Shown: positions 24,187 through 34,934 of the stretch, in pieces
Layout of the letters: each line of letters begins with the position of its first letter
How positions within the stretch are numbered: the stretch's first letter is position 1
Source: Larix kaempferi
Taxonomy: Eukaryota > Streptophyta > Pinopsida > Pinales > Pinaceae
Direction of reading: 5' to 3'
Length of the DNA: 64,000 bases
Assembly (NCBI GenBank): GCA_027924585.1
Contig: BSBM01000047.1
Span: forward strand, 24,124,501 to 24,188,500
Made by a program: the position numbers and the translations under genes
The notes under the pieces: model-generated
The model's database searches: none
The model's input: the letters and a program-made list of their open reading frames with translations, nothing else
Told to the model about the DNA's origin: nothing

Positions 24187-24199
24187 CAAAGGGGGAGAT
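24187..24199 (+). promoter_or_regulatory. Polypurine tract before the 3' LTR
   Basis: aaagggggagat lies directly before the LTR start tgttgaac at 24200. It primes plus-strand DNA synthesis. Confidence 0.85.
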
Positions 24200-25899
24200 T
24201 GTTGAACTTTGGTTTTAATTGATGTCAACTAATGTCAAAGAGGATTCAGTATCCTTGTGCTAGTTTGAAGAAGTACATCCAGATTGTAGAAGTACATTCA
24301 ATGAATGCATCCAGTTTGAAGAAGTACATAAGGTACATGCACAAATTTCAATCCATTTAGTCGTGACACTTAAAAGGTAATTCCAAAGAGATGGATGAAC
24401 AAGTATTGGGAGTGTGCAAGAGGTTCGAGAGCAAGAAGTGGTTGGACAGGTATGCAAGTCCTGGAAGTGCACAAAACTCACCAATCAAAATAAGTATACA
24501 AGTCTTTGAAACGCGCAAGAGTCTCGAAATTAAGTGGTGGTCATAGAATTCAATTGCGCAAGACCCACAAGCGATGATACTTCAAGGGCGCAAGACCCCA
24601 CACGAAGTGGTTCCAAAATGCGCAAGACCCACTGTGAAAAGGATCAAGTATGTGCAAGACCCACAAGGTGTGATACCTCAGTGGCGTTGAACATGACAAG
24701 TGGTGGAAGTGTGAATTAAGCTTGACAATGAAGCAAGGAAGAATGGATGCTATAACCAACTTGTGGACATACTGTATGTGCAAGACAAGTATAAATAAGA
24801 AGCCAGGTTGGAGATTTGAAGCAATATTGAAGATAAAAAAAGTGGTAGTACTCTGAATTGGAAAGATTCTAATTATTGGGGTATCAATGGCTCATGGAAC
24901 CGGAACAACATAATCTAGCAGAAGAGCCAGATGTGCAAAATGCAGAACAGCAGATGATGCATAGAAAGATGTGTTATACTGAGAGAAATGCGCAATGACA
25001 AAAAAGTAGCATAGAAGAAGATGCACAGCATAATGAGGTTTATCTGAGACAAGCGCATAAGAACAGAAAGGAAGTATCACAGATGGTATGCATAAGTTCA
25101 CAAATTATCTAAGACAGATGCACCAAGACATAAGTGTAGCATATAAGGGAATGCGTAGAATGATGTGAGTTATCTGATACAGATGTGTGAGGTCAGAACA
25201 ACAACACAGCAAAGGAAGAGCAGTATCAATTGAGTTTGCAGATGCGCAGAAATAGAACAGTATGTTGAACCAGCACATAGATTGAAGAAGGTTATGAAGT
25301 ATGAGATCAAGTGTGTAATGTTGATGTAGTGAAGTGAAGTACATGATACAGTTCAATGGTTTTTATATCTTAGTATACAGAAGGTGCGCACAACAGAATG
25401 AACTGCATTCAATCTGAAGAGTACGCAGATCAATAGAACAACAAAGAAGTATCTTCAACAGACATATTAGGGCGACAGGACAGGGAAATGAATGGGGATT
25501 CGGTGCTTCCTTCAGGTCGGTGCCTATAAAACCAGGGGGTCGCTGCCTCCTTCCAGTCAGAGCTAGTAAATCAGGGATTCGGTGCTTCCTTCAGGTCGTA
25601 GCCTGTAAAACCAGGGGGTTGAAGCCTCCTTCTAGTTGGTGCTATAGAACTTTGGAAGTTGGTGCTTCCCATGAATGTATTCTTTATAATATAAGAAAGC
25701 ATTATGTGGTTTTCTCTCATTTGGGTTTCCACGTAAAAACCTTGTGTTCTGTGTTTTGCGCATATGTGGATGAATGTTATTGTTTATGGTGAATGCATAC
25801 TATAACTATTGTTTAAGTTTGATATGAAGTGAAAATTGTTCATAATTTCACTAATACTGATTCACCCCCCTCCCTCTCAGTATTAATAAGATTCCAACA
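24200..25899 (+). repeat. 3' LTR of the nested gag-only element
   Basis: Starts tgttgaac and ends ccaaca. Aligns along its length with 18239-19943, with many single-base differences. The TSD copy aaaac follows at 25900-25904. Confidence 0.9.
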
Positions 25900-25904
25900 A
25901 AAAC

Positions 25905-27300
25905 CCATTGGAAGTAAGTGGGTTTTCACGAAAAAATTGAATGCAGTAGGTGAAGTTAAGAAGTGCAAGGCTCGACTGGTAGAGAAAGTGTAATATTCCC
26001 AAGTCGAGGGAGTCAACTTCGGTGAGATTTTATCTCCTATTGCTAATCTAACTTCCATAAAGGTACTAATGTATTTAGTTACAGCATTTGATCTTGAGAT
26101 AGAATAGATGGAGGTTAAGATAGCATTTCTTCATGGTGATGTTGAAGAAGAAATTTATATGAAGCAACTTGAAGGTTTTACAATGAAAGGAAAAAATGAG
26201 TTGGTTTGCAAGCTCAAAAAGTCTCTCTATAGTTTAAAACAATCGTTTGGGATGTGGTATCAGAATTTTGACATTTATACCCAGTACCTGAGGTTTGTGA
26301 GAAGTCAGTCCGATCACCGTGTGTGTGGGAAGAAATTCGGTGGTCATTTCATATAGCAGTTTTGTATGTCAACAAGATATTGTTGGTCAAAAATAACATG
26401 GATCTTAAAAAGGAGGTGAAGCTACATTTATCCTCCAAGCTTGACATGAAGGATCTCAGAGCAACAAATTTCATTCTTGGAGTGGAAATTTAGAGAGATC
26501 ATGCAAGAAGAAGGCTATGGTTAAGTCAGAGAAAATATGTCGAGACTATTTTGAAACGTTTCAATATGCAAGAGAGTAAATTTGTCAAGATCCCTGTTTG
26601 TGTAGGGGTCAATCTATATGTCGAACAATTTCCAAAGACACAAGAAGAAATAGAGTACATGTTACGTGTACCCTATGCTAGTGTTGTAGGTAGTTGGATG
26701 TATGTTATGGTCTGTAATCGACGTGATATTTCCCATGTAGTGGGATTATTGAGCACATACATGTTGACACCTAGAAAAGAGCACTGGACCTCAGTCAAGA
26801 GAGTATTAATGTATCTACATGGCACAACATATTATGCAATATGTTATGGAGGAGAGTAAGAAACAAGGAAATCAATGTACATGGGATTTTCGGTTCTGAC
26901 TTGGTTGGAGATATCAACCACAGATGGTCGACTAATGGATATGTGTTTAAGATATTCGGTAAAGTAGTTAGTTAGATGATTCATAGGAAGTTGGTCGTTG
27001 CACTTTTTACTACTGAGGTTGAATACATGGAAGCTACTCATACATGTAAGGAACTTGTTTGGTTGCAGATGTTGTGTTCAAATGTTCAGTTTGGTCAGTA
27101 TGTTGTTAGGTTGGATTGTGACATTCAGAGTGTGATCTTCCTGGAAAAGAGTCCAACATATCATCCAAATATGAAATACATTAATGTTCAATACCATTTT
27201 GTGAGGGAAATTGTGGAGAACCAAAAGTTGTTACTGGAAAAGGTAGACACATTGAAGAATGTTGCAAACTAATTAACCAAGTCAGTAAGCACAGAGAAGT
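25905..27300 (+). pseudogene. Copia reverse transcriptase and RNase H remnant (second half of split pol)
   Basis: Resumes the host Copia pol exactly after the nested element: PIGSKWVFTKKLN, then QVEGVNFGEILSPIANLTSI, MEVKIAFLHGDVEEEIYMKQ, KKSLYSLKQSFGMWYQ, a decayed catalytic region around 26360 (the usual YVDD box reads near YVNKI), ATNFILGVEI, RFNMQESKFVKIPV and VVGSWMYVMVCNRRD. RNase H follows with STNGY (26935), LVVALFTTEVEYMEATH (about 26990) and SPTYHPNMKYINVQYHFVRE (27151), ending in KSVSTEKF near 27290. Several stops (for example 26105, 26354, 26858) and frame changes are present. RT would copy the element RNA; this copy has lost its catalytic pair of Asp. Confidence 0.87.
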
Positions 27301-27402
27301 TTTACTGGTGTAGGCAAACAATGGGATTGTTAAACCCATTAAAGTGGACTGAAGTTCTGAATCTCAACGGTTTATGCAAAGAAGGAAACAAGTAGGAGAA
27401 TG

Positions 27403-27595
27403 TTGAGAATTTTATATTCTTTACATGTAAATCGACTGGAAAAGTCGATAGTCTATTGGTATAATTCAATTGGAGTCAGAGGCGATAGATGGTGGAATTT
27501 TGGTTGGTCGACCGATCGAAATAGTTGTTTGGTCGAAGACAAAGACAAACGGCTAATCGATGAGAAGTTGACAGCCAAATCTCAATGATCAATTG
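27403..27595 (+). repeat. 3' LTR fragment of the split Copia element
   Basis: Begins tgttgagaattttatattct after a purine-rich stretch (aaggaaacaagtaggagaa). The far end is not defined because no partner LTR is present; the character of the sequence changes near 27600. It contains several tcga-bearing short palindromes (gtcgaccgatcgaa). Confidence 0.6.
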
Positions 27596-27599
27596 ACCA

Positions 27600-28560
27600 A
27601 TTGATGCAGACTTGTAGCCTGAAACTCTCTTAAACAATGCTTACAAGTTTCCACTAGCTATCAAGTGCACATCTATAACCCTTTCTTAAATAAATAATAG
27701 AGAACATAAATTCAACGTTGCAATAGAATCACTAAATTTGAACCAACGGAAATTTCAGAGCAGCAGTGTAATTCTTTCTTTATTTAAATTCATCAACCCA
27801 CATACAATGCAAACAACAAATAACAGTTTTATGTACTTTTCTTATAACATAAATTAATTGCCAATCCAAATTTAACCTTCTGTAGCGATCTGAACGGACT
27901 CCCTTTGTTTGTTGTTGAACTGAGCTAAGACAGGCTGAACTACGTCCCCAACTGTAGATCCAACACTACACTTCCTTGCTACGTTCAAAACTCCTCTTCT
28001 CCTACGAAATTCCCCTTTTTATTATTTCATGTGTGTCTCTTCATTTTCCCATGGGGAAGGTGGATAGTTGTAACCATTCCTCTTCCAACCAATTCCACCA
28101 ATGAATCGTTGTCCAACTCATATGCTCACCCTTGATTATGCCACCTCACTCCATGTGTAGATCTGATTTGATTTGTATTCCGCATGTTCTGTAATCTATA
28201 GAATTTCCACAACCGAACAGAGTTTCCGCAACCAAACAGAATTTCTACAACCGAACATACTTTCTGCAGCTGCTACAGACTTTCAGCAGCCACTACAAAC
28301 CTTTCGCAACCGAGACTTTCCGCAGCCGCTACAGAATTTCCACAGTCGCTACAAACTTTCTGCAGCTGAACGGATTCACAACAGGTTTCTATAACCTCTT
28401 CTTTCCTCCTACAACTATTAACCAATCTAAATCTTTTCGGGGTGATGCTAATGGCCCAAAGCCAAGGATATTCCTGCATCACCAATGTTGACCCAATCAG
28501 GTCAATTGTAACATAATAATTGAAAGTGGTTAGGAATTTATGGATTGTCATTAATAAACA
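27600..28560. other. Unassigned sequence between the Copia LTR and intergenic DNA
   Basis: No gene recognised. It includes the short tandem array at 28195-28385. It could be a decayed solo LTR, but no ends or target duplication could be defined. Confidence 0.4.
28195..28385. repeat. Imperfect tandem array, ~17-21 bp unit (tttccgcaaccgaacag type)
   Basis: About nine degenerate units such as tttccacaaccgaacagag, tttccgcaaccaaacaga, tttctgcagctgctacaga and tttccgcagccgctacagaa follow each other. Two unit subtypes occur: an early ...accgaaca set and a later ...agccgctaca set. Confidence 0.8.
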
Positions 28561-31100
28561 ATTGGTTGTATTGCATAATGGCTACACATTGTGTGAGGAG
28601 AGTATGTGTGTAGCATGAACATGACATGATGTAATGAAGTGTGAATTTTGGTCTATCAAGTCACAATTGTAAACACATGTTATGAGTGTTTGATTAATAG
28701 ATGAGTGAAAGTTCACTGGTTTGCTATTTTTCCTCCAAGAGAGTGGTTTCCAGGGTAATTTTCATGTAATGTGTTGATATGTTGTGAGCCATTGTCTTAT
28801 GTTTAATGTGTTTGACTATATTAATCAATTGGGAAAAATTTTGTAATCAATATTAAGAACTAACATTCATTTCCCATGGTCTTTAGAAGATTCATGTAGG
28901 ACCTATGGGCCTTAGTCCCCCTTCCCCATATCCATTGGCAAGGCCTTGAGATCCATCGCTACTATCCAAGGCATTATTGGAGCAACCATATTCCACTTAG
29001 AGGCCAAATATCCCATTTAGAGGGCTAGTGTGGTGGTTTGAAGCCTTGTTCATGGCCCAAGAATCCTAGAAGCATCATTTAGAGGCTAATTCCCGTGTTT
29101 TCCACCCCTTACAATGGTCATGTCCCCAAAACAAATCCCTTGTACAAAAAAACTCATCAAAGCATCCATATTACCATTAGATGCCATATATCCCCATTAT
29201 AGAAACTATGTGGTAGATGAAAACATCAATCATGGCCAAGACATTCATTTTCTATTCTTTGTAAATAAAAAATTATTTATGCAAAAACATAAAATAATCA
29301 TACCATAAACATTGTAGAGTTCTTGAAGACCTTGTGTCCAACAAGTTAAAGAACACCAAAAACAAATGTGGAGATAAAAATTACAGAAAAAACATTAAAA
29401 TAAATATTTAAGTTAAAAATGGCGTGCATGCATTTTGGAATGCACACACGTCATTAGCTCATGTGTGTTTCTAAAGCATGTACATTTTCTTGTGTGATGC
29501 TTATTTGGCAAATTTCATGGAAGCTTGTGTGGGAAACACAAATAGAACATACATATTCCTGTGTTAGTGCATTCTCAAATTCTCTATTGCCACTTTTCGC
29601 ACATCAACTTTGTTCAAACACCCATAAGTTACATTCATATATATGTATTATGTATTTTTTAACAAATTGCCTAGCACATCTCACTCTGGTTTCACATTTG
29701 TCCTTTGACTCCTCACATATGTTAATTCTTTGAAATTATCAACATATTTTAATCTTTAGCAACATTTTCATTTTGAGTAGATGTTGAAGTTACAAGTCCA
29801 ACATCTCAGACTATGACAAACTATAACCATATGGAATATAACAAATTACATTGTGCTTAAAAACATTTTATTACATATAATCATTTTTAATGGATCAAAT
29901 TCTAAAAAAAAAAGTAAATTTAACAAAATAATAAAAATATGTAGAGTGAATGTTTACTTGAAAATATATATATATCATGTTGATTTATAAAATAAATAAA
30001 TAAAATAAAATCAGTATAAATTTATGTTAAACTTAAATTTAATTTTATCAAACATTTAAAAGGATAAAAAAATTTAAGATGTAATAAGTTTAAAATAAAT
30101 CTATGCTGATTATAACTTCTCTTACATATCATTAAAATCATTTAGAGAAACTATTAAACCACCCCATCTGTACCTCCCTTTGAAACAATGTACATACAAA
30201 GAAATCCTTATATTTATTTACTCAATGAAAACTGAGACATGCAAACAAAGGTAATCGATCCACATAAAAAGAAAGATGGACAAAGAAGCTTTCAAAATAT
30301 AATTGCATGAGGATATCCTGTATTTTCATTTGTTTTTCTCAGAAGATTATGACAGTTTACTTGTAATTGGGTGATTATTTATAATATGTTTGATTGTTTG
30401 CTCATCAAGAGGATGATGAGCGAAGTTAACGGTTGATTTCGCTGTTTGTCTATTGGATGGCTTAAATGTACATATTTTTGCATTGAGAGGCGTTTGTCTA
30501 GTGTTTGTCTAGTATTTATCGAGTAACAAAATAATACAAAATAAATAAATAAAATAATAATATAAAGTAAAAAGTAATAAATATTATGTCTGTCATAATC
30601 AAAAAAGAATAATACAAAGTAAAAAGTAAATATGAGACTTAAACTAGAGACTTTACTTTTTAGTTTTAATACAAAGTAAAAAGTAAATATGAGACTTAAA
30701 GTAGAGACTTTAGAGTTTAGGATTAGGTGGATATTGCACTCAAGGAGCTATTCAAGGAGAGGTTTGCACCTAGAGAGATTTGATCTCTCTAGAAACTTAA
30801 TAAAACCTAGGATTTAGATCTAGGTTGATTTAAACTCAAGCTGCACAGTAAGACAGGTCTGGATGAATTGGTAGCCGACCAGGAAGAAAACTTCTACTCA
30901 CAGGGTTTGAGAAGGTTGAATTGAATTAAAATCAATGTGATGCGCGGCGGTTACTTTTTAACGTCCACCTGCCGTCCAATCAACTTGTTGGAGCGCTCTC
31001 ATGCAGCAGCGCTGTCTTTCTGTCAAAATTCCTGCGCCATTAGTGGATCTCTAGTTGAACGTATATGTCTCTTGGATTCTTACTACTATTAGGTCGTCTG
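28561..31100. other. Intergenic DNA upstream of the expansin gene
   Basis: Mostly AT-rich. A weak direct repeat (about 28990 and 29165: ccatatt...ttagaggcca/ttagatgcca followed by catggcc-like ends) is visible. No coding frame with recognisable domains and no LTR or TIR ends were seen. Confidence 0.5.
30605..30716. repeat. Tandem direct repeat, ~58 bp unit, two copies
   Basis: aatacaaagtaaaaagtaaa tatgagacttaaa(c/g)tagagacttta occurs at about 30610-30656 and again at 30669-30713 with one difference. It lies 600 bp upstream of the expansin start. Confidence 0.85.
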
Positions 31101-31154
31101 TGCCTTCAAGTCGGACGGCAGCTAGCCAAAATGTCTGCTCCACTTCTGCAGTTA

Positions 31155-31245
31155 CTTTGAAAACCATGCACGCACTTAATTTGAAAACCATGCACCAACC
31201 AGTGCGTTACAGTTCTCCGTGCACCAAAAGTGCGTTACAGTTCTA
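31155..31245. repeat. Paired short direct repeats in the expansin promoter
   Basis: tttgaaaaccatgca occurs twice (about 31156 and 31180) and agtgcgttacagttct occurs twice (about 31201 and 31229), the second just upstream of the TATA box. Spacing and copy number suggest small local duplications that could double regulatory sites; function is inference. Confidence 0.7.
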
Positions 31246-31251
31246 ATCTGC

Positions 31252-31258
31252 TATAAAA
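31252..31258 (+). promoter_or_regulatory. TATA box of the beta-expansin gene
   Basis: tataaaa lies 86 bases upstream of the ATG, predicting a transcript start near 31283 and a short leader of about 60 bases. Confidence 0.75.
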
Positions 31259-31318
31259 TGGCGCTATTCTTCTATTTCTAACGAAGTGATTTCATTCAAC
31301 TAGTGTAAGCTTAAGCCT

Positions 31319-31417
31319 ATGCCATCTACTTTGATTTTAAAAAATGAGGAAGTTGAGACTAATTTCTTTAGCTTATTTAGTAGTGTTTGGAACTTCATGT
31401 GTAATGCTATGCTCTGA
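31319..31417 (+). promoter_or_regulatory. Upstream ORF overlapping the expansin start codon out of frame
   Basis: An ATG 25 bases before the expansin ATG opens a 32-codon frame that ends at TGA 31415-31417, inside the first exon. If transcription starts near 31283, ribosomes scanning from the cap meet this ATG first. It would lower expansin translation unless it is skipped. The base before it is not a purine at -3 (cctatg, -3 is c), a weak context that favours skipping. Confidence 0.55.
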
Positions 31418-32819
31418 AGCAGCTGCTGCTGCTCCGGATGTCCTCGGAAAACACAAATCAGCAATACAAAAGACAGATTGGATGCCAGCCATCGGTACAT
31501 GGTATGGCGGCCCAAATGGAGATGGAAGCGATGGTAAAGGCAAATACAGTATTTTTTTACATGTATGTATTATTTTTATATGTATAACTATGATTGCTCT
31601 CCTTTGGAAATTAAGGATATGTTTTACTTTGTAATTACAGGCGGTGCTTGTGGATATGGCAGCCACGTAAAACAGATACCTTTCCAATCAAAAGTATCAG
31701 CAGTGAGTACAGATCTGTTCACAGGAGGAGAAAGCTGCGGAGCTTGCTATCAGGCATAATAGATCTTCATCTCGACCTTGGTGAAAATAATAAAATTTTC
31801 GTTAACCAGGGATTAGATCCTGAATTTTGTATGTTTATGTGCTCAGGTAAAATGCACATCCAATAGTTTGTGTTCAGCAAAGCCAGTGACTGTGGTGATT
31901 ACTGACAAATGCGAGGGTGGCCCATGCACTATTGGCGAAACACACTTTGATCTAAGCGGTACTGCTTTTGGCGATATGGCATCTGATCCTAGTAAAGCTG
32001 GGCAGCTGCGTAACGTTGGAGATGTTGCTCTTTCGGTCAGACGGTGAGCTAGATTTAACCTGTGTTTATTTTACTCTATAAATGTAAATGCAAGTGTATC
32101 AGCATAGATTCATCTTAAAATGGATTTATCAGGATCAAATTTTTACCAAATGCAAACCCCAAATATTGAGAAAGCCTTTTAATTTATATATATATGCGGT
32201 TGTATATGAGCACTAAAAGAGTTACACAATAACATCTCCCCCTAAAATATATATGTCAGTTTTTAAATGAGTACCGAAAGAGTTACACAATAACATCTAC
32301 CCCTACTGAGCTATAAAATAAATCTCTTCTACGCACTAACATCCATGAATTCAGTTATTTTTATAATACCATGCATTGTTTTATTAATAACTTGTTATGT
32401 GACACAGGGTGTCTTGCAGTTATCCGGGGATGAAGATTACCTTCCAAATTAACGAAGGCGCCAATCCTTATTGGTTTGCATTCCTTGTTGAATATGAGGA
32501 TGGAGATGGCGATCTTGCAGCAGTTGATCTGAAACAAGTACGTAGATCCAGTGTTCTTGAATTGTGAGTTGTCTTATTGAATCAATGGATCATAATTTCT
32601 ATTGTTGGTGTACACTTACAGGCAAACTCTAACTCATGGCAAGAAATGCATAACAGTTGGGGTGCAGTTTGGGATTTGAAAAGCAGCCAGCCTTTACGAG
32701 CTCCGTTCTCTATTCGTTTGACTACTTTCTATACTGGACAAACTCTCACAGCAGATAATGTCATTCCCCAGAATTGGCAACCCGGTGCTACCTACAGATC
32801 AGTTGTGAACTTTGTGTAA
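31344..32819 (+). CDS. EXPB: Beta-expansin, intact, five exons
   Basis: Exons 31344-31533, 31641-31753, 31847-32043, 32408-32537 and 32622-32819 join to 828 nt, 275 residues plus stop, a normal length for the family. Residues 1 to about 26 form a signal peptide. TWYGG (52-56) and GACGYG (65-70) open the GH45-like domain, HFD is at 134-136, and the conserved Asp of VITDKC is at 121. The C-terminal CBM63-like domain has [12 protein letters not shown] and W residues at the expected places, ending YRSVVNFV. Known family role: secreted, pH-dependent loosening of the primary wall without hydrolysis; the group includes grass pollen wall proteins. Introns 1, 3 and 4 are GT-AG (107, 364 and 84 nt). 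Intron 2 (93 nt) has a GC donor (cag|gcataa), and no alternative GT donor keeps the frame. The gene stands alone on its strand, with a TATA box and uORF upstream. Confidence 0.93.
32205..32310. repeat. Short duplication inside expansin intron 3
   Basis: gagcactaaaagagttacac aataacatct(c/a)cccct at about 32208 recurs as gagtaccgaaagagttacac at about 32268. The intron is otherwise plain, and longer than its neighbours. Confidence 0.7.
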
Positions 32820-33820
32820 ATGACCTATTATCTGTAGCGTTCATAGAATAATTCCAGTTAACCGATAATGTTGCAAATTGGAAGAAGTACGAAATATGTA
32901 ATATGTATTAGCTTCAATATTAATACTTGATAGTAATAATAATATTGTTTTTTCTGTGATATGAGAACTTTATGTTTTTTTACTAAATTCTTTTTTTAGG
33001 ATCTGAGTTTTTTTGGGATATCTTTGTTTTGACATATCTTTTGATCTATTAAGATTTCTTTTGATGAGAAAGTTGTTGTCAGGATTGAACAACATTCTTA
33101 GTTTTTATGATTATCAATCTTGTTTTGAGACATAGTCCATTAATGTACTATTTGATTCACTTTTGAATATCAATAATATGATTTTTTCTTTGAAAAAAAA
33201 CAAATGATTTATGTGTAGTCATTTAATTATTAAAATCTAAATTTAAATTTATAATTTAATTAAATTATATCTTGTTTAGTGAATATAAAATAGTTAATAA
33301 CTAAGAAATGTAAAATAGATGGTAAATGAATGCACACTTAAGCTCATTAAATTAAAAAATTATAAATACAAAATTTAAAATATATATATATATATATTTA
33401 AAAATACCATTAATATATAAAACAAAACTATTGATATATTTTTAATATAAAGCTAAAGTTTTTAACGAAGAAGATTCAGTTTGTTGAGGATTGATTAAAC
33501 GCTAGCTTCAACTTGCTTCGGGGAAGGAGTTAAGTTTCTATATATCATGTGGTTCAGTATCTTCTAACTATGATTCTCTGGTTGGGGAGCGATTCAATCT
33601 CATCTGATCCGGAATCATCCCACTAATTATGCATTAATGATTGAGTTTTGCCACCCCACCAAAAACCTTGAACTTGAATCAGCTACTTTGTTTCGCATTA
33701 AATAACAATGATCTCTAATAAGTTATTCAATTTGTTTTCCTTAGTTAATTATCATATCATGGCAATGGCATGAGGATCAATTTTTGAAACATGTATAAAC
33801 TTATTATCCAACTATTGTCT
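32820..33820. other. Expansin 3' flank and intergenic DNA
   Basis: AT-rich. A likely polyadenylation region lies within ~130 bases of the stop (aataat, taataataat). No other gene seen. Confidence 0.5.
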
Positions 33821-33825
33821 CTCAA

Positions 33826-34047
33826 ATTTCACCAATGGATGGTGGATGCCACCTTTATTTAATATGTGAAAAATGGATGTTGGATACAATCTTTATTTAA
33901 TATGTGAAAATGTATGATATCTCTATTTTGTTTGCAAATTTCACTAATGGATGTTGGATGCCACCTTTATTTAATATGTGAAAAATGGATGTTTGGATAC
34001 AAGCTTTATTTTATATGTGAAAATCTATGATATCTTTATTTTGTTTG
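33826..34047. repeat. Two-level tandem repeat, ~120 bp unit
   Basis: The unit contains atggatgttggatgccacct, then tttatttaatatgtgaaa, then a second internal atggatgttggatac... copy, and ends tatgatatct(c/t)tattttgttt. It occurs twice back to back, and each unit is itself made of two ~40 bp half-repeats. Confidence 0.85.
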
Positions 34048-34376
34048 GATTTTATGGGTTAATTTAGCAACCAAACAAAGCATTTGATACCTTTAACCAT
34101 TAGGTAAATTGCCATTCAAATAGTTTTTAAAATAGTGTATTTTTGAGTTTTCAAAATTTTAGTAAAAATTATAACATGGTTATTAATAAAGTGTTTAATT
34201 GTATGTTTTATTAATAAAGAACTTAATTGCATGTTTAGTAATGAACAAAATAAAATTCACATTCAAATATCCATAATAGTAACGACTATAATTCAATTTC
34301 AAATTTTGATATATTTTTTGGAAAATGTTCGCAATACCATAATGAATGTTCACAATAACATCTCAAGTAACAATCG

Positions 34377-34505
34377 TTAGAATGTCCAAGAAAGCATCTA
34401 CACTAATGTCCTAAGAAGGTCCTTAGCTAATATGGTCCAACCATTAGAATGTCCAAGCAAGCATCCACATTAATGTTCTAAGAAGGTCCTTAGATAATAT
34501 GGTCC
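34377..34505. repeat. Tandem duplication, 67 bp period
   Basis: ttagaatgtccaa(g)aaagcat... to ...ttagctaatatggtcc (34377-34437) is repeated at 34444-34505 with a handful of changes. Confidence 0.88.
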
Positions 34506-34934
34506 TTACTATTGGTCACTCTTGCATTCCATGAAATGTCCTAAACCTATCAAATTAGTATCCCAAATAATGTCCACGAAAAGGTCATAATTGCATCCAA
34601 CTTTATGTCCAATTTGGGTGTTCATTTGAGGTTCAATAACATACATTAATATTATTAATATGGTTGTTGCAACAATCATCACAAGTTATGTCACATTGTA
34701 ACATACTTCAAAATTATGTCACATTGTAACATTGAGATGTTTATAATATGGTTATATCTATTGTGATGTTCATGTTAGTTGACTTATGCAACTTGATATG
34801 TTCTTCATTGGTTATGTAGCATTGTGACATTCATTAATGATTTGTTGCATTGTGGCGTTCCTCAAGGGTCCACACAGACTTCATGACAATGTTAATATGA
34901 TGTTATATGGTTATGAATAAGACACTACTTCAAT

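Larger units (their letters stand above)
18239..25899 (+). mobile_element. LTR retrotransposon carrying gag but no pol (TR-GAG/LARD type), nested in Copia
   Basis: LTRs of 1705 bp (18239-19943) and 1700 bp (24200-25899) bound a 4.26 kb interior. The primer-binding site tggtatcagagc (19946-19957) matches the 3' end of initiator tRNA-Met and sits two bases inside the left LTR. A polypurine tract (aaagggggaga) ends just before the right LTR. The interior holds a broken Copia-type gag with a coiled-coil extension and extra zinc knuckles, then 2.1 kb with no pol. No integrase, RT or RNase H motif was found on either strand. Such elements can only move with enzymes supplied by a relative. The 1.7 kb LTRs have diverged moderately, so the insertion is not recent. 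Confidence 0.9.
16255..27595 (+). mobile_element. Ty1/Copia element, 5'-truncated and split by a nested insertion
   Basis: The element order gag-protease-integrase (16255-18238) and RT-RNase H-3' LTR (25905-27595) is interrupted by a complete 7.66 kb LTR element (18239-25899). The pol codons on the two sides (GRK before, PIGSKWVF after) are contiguous once the insert and one TSD copy are removed. A purine-rich tract near 27376-27400 precedes a TG-starting LTR at 27403. No 5' LTR was found. Many stops and frameshifts make it inactive. It was present before the nested element inserted, so it is older. Confidence 0.88.

Noticed and set aside
24550-24783. Minus-strand open frames within the LTRs (also 18598-18831)
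   Set aside because: The same frame in both LTR copies follows from LTR identity; no recognisable protein, and LTRs are usually non-coding.
27600-28560. Possible solo LTR after the Copia 3' end
   Set aside because: No TG...CA ends with target duplication could be defined.
31300-31687. Minus-strand open frames across expansin exons 1-2
   Set aside because: They are shadows of the coding strand; no domain, and the plus-strand splice model explains the sequence fully.
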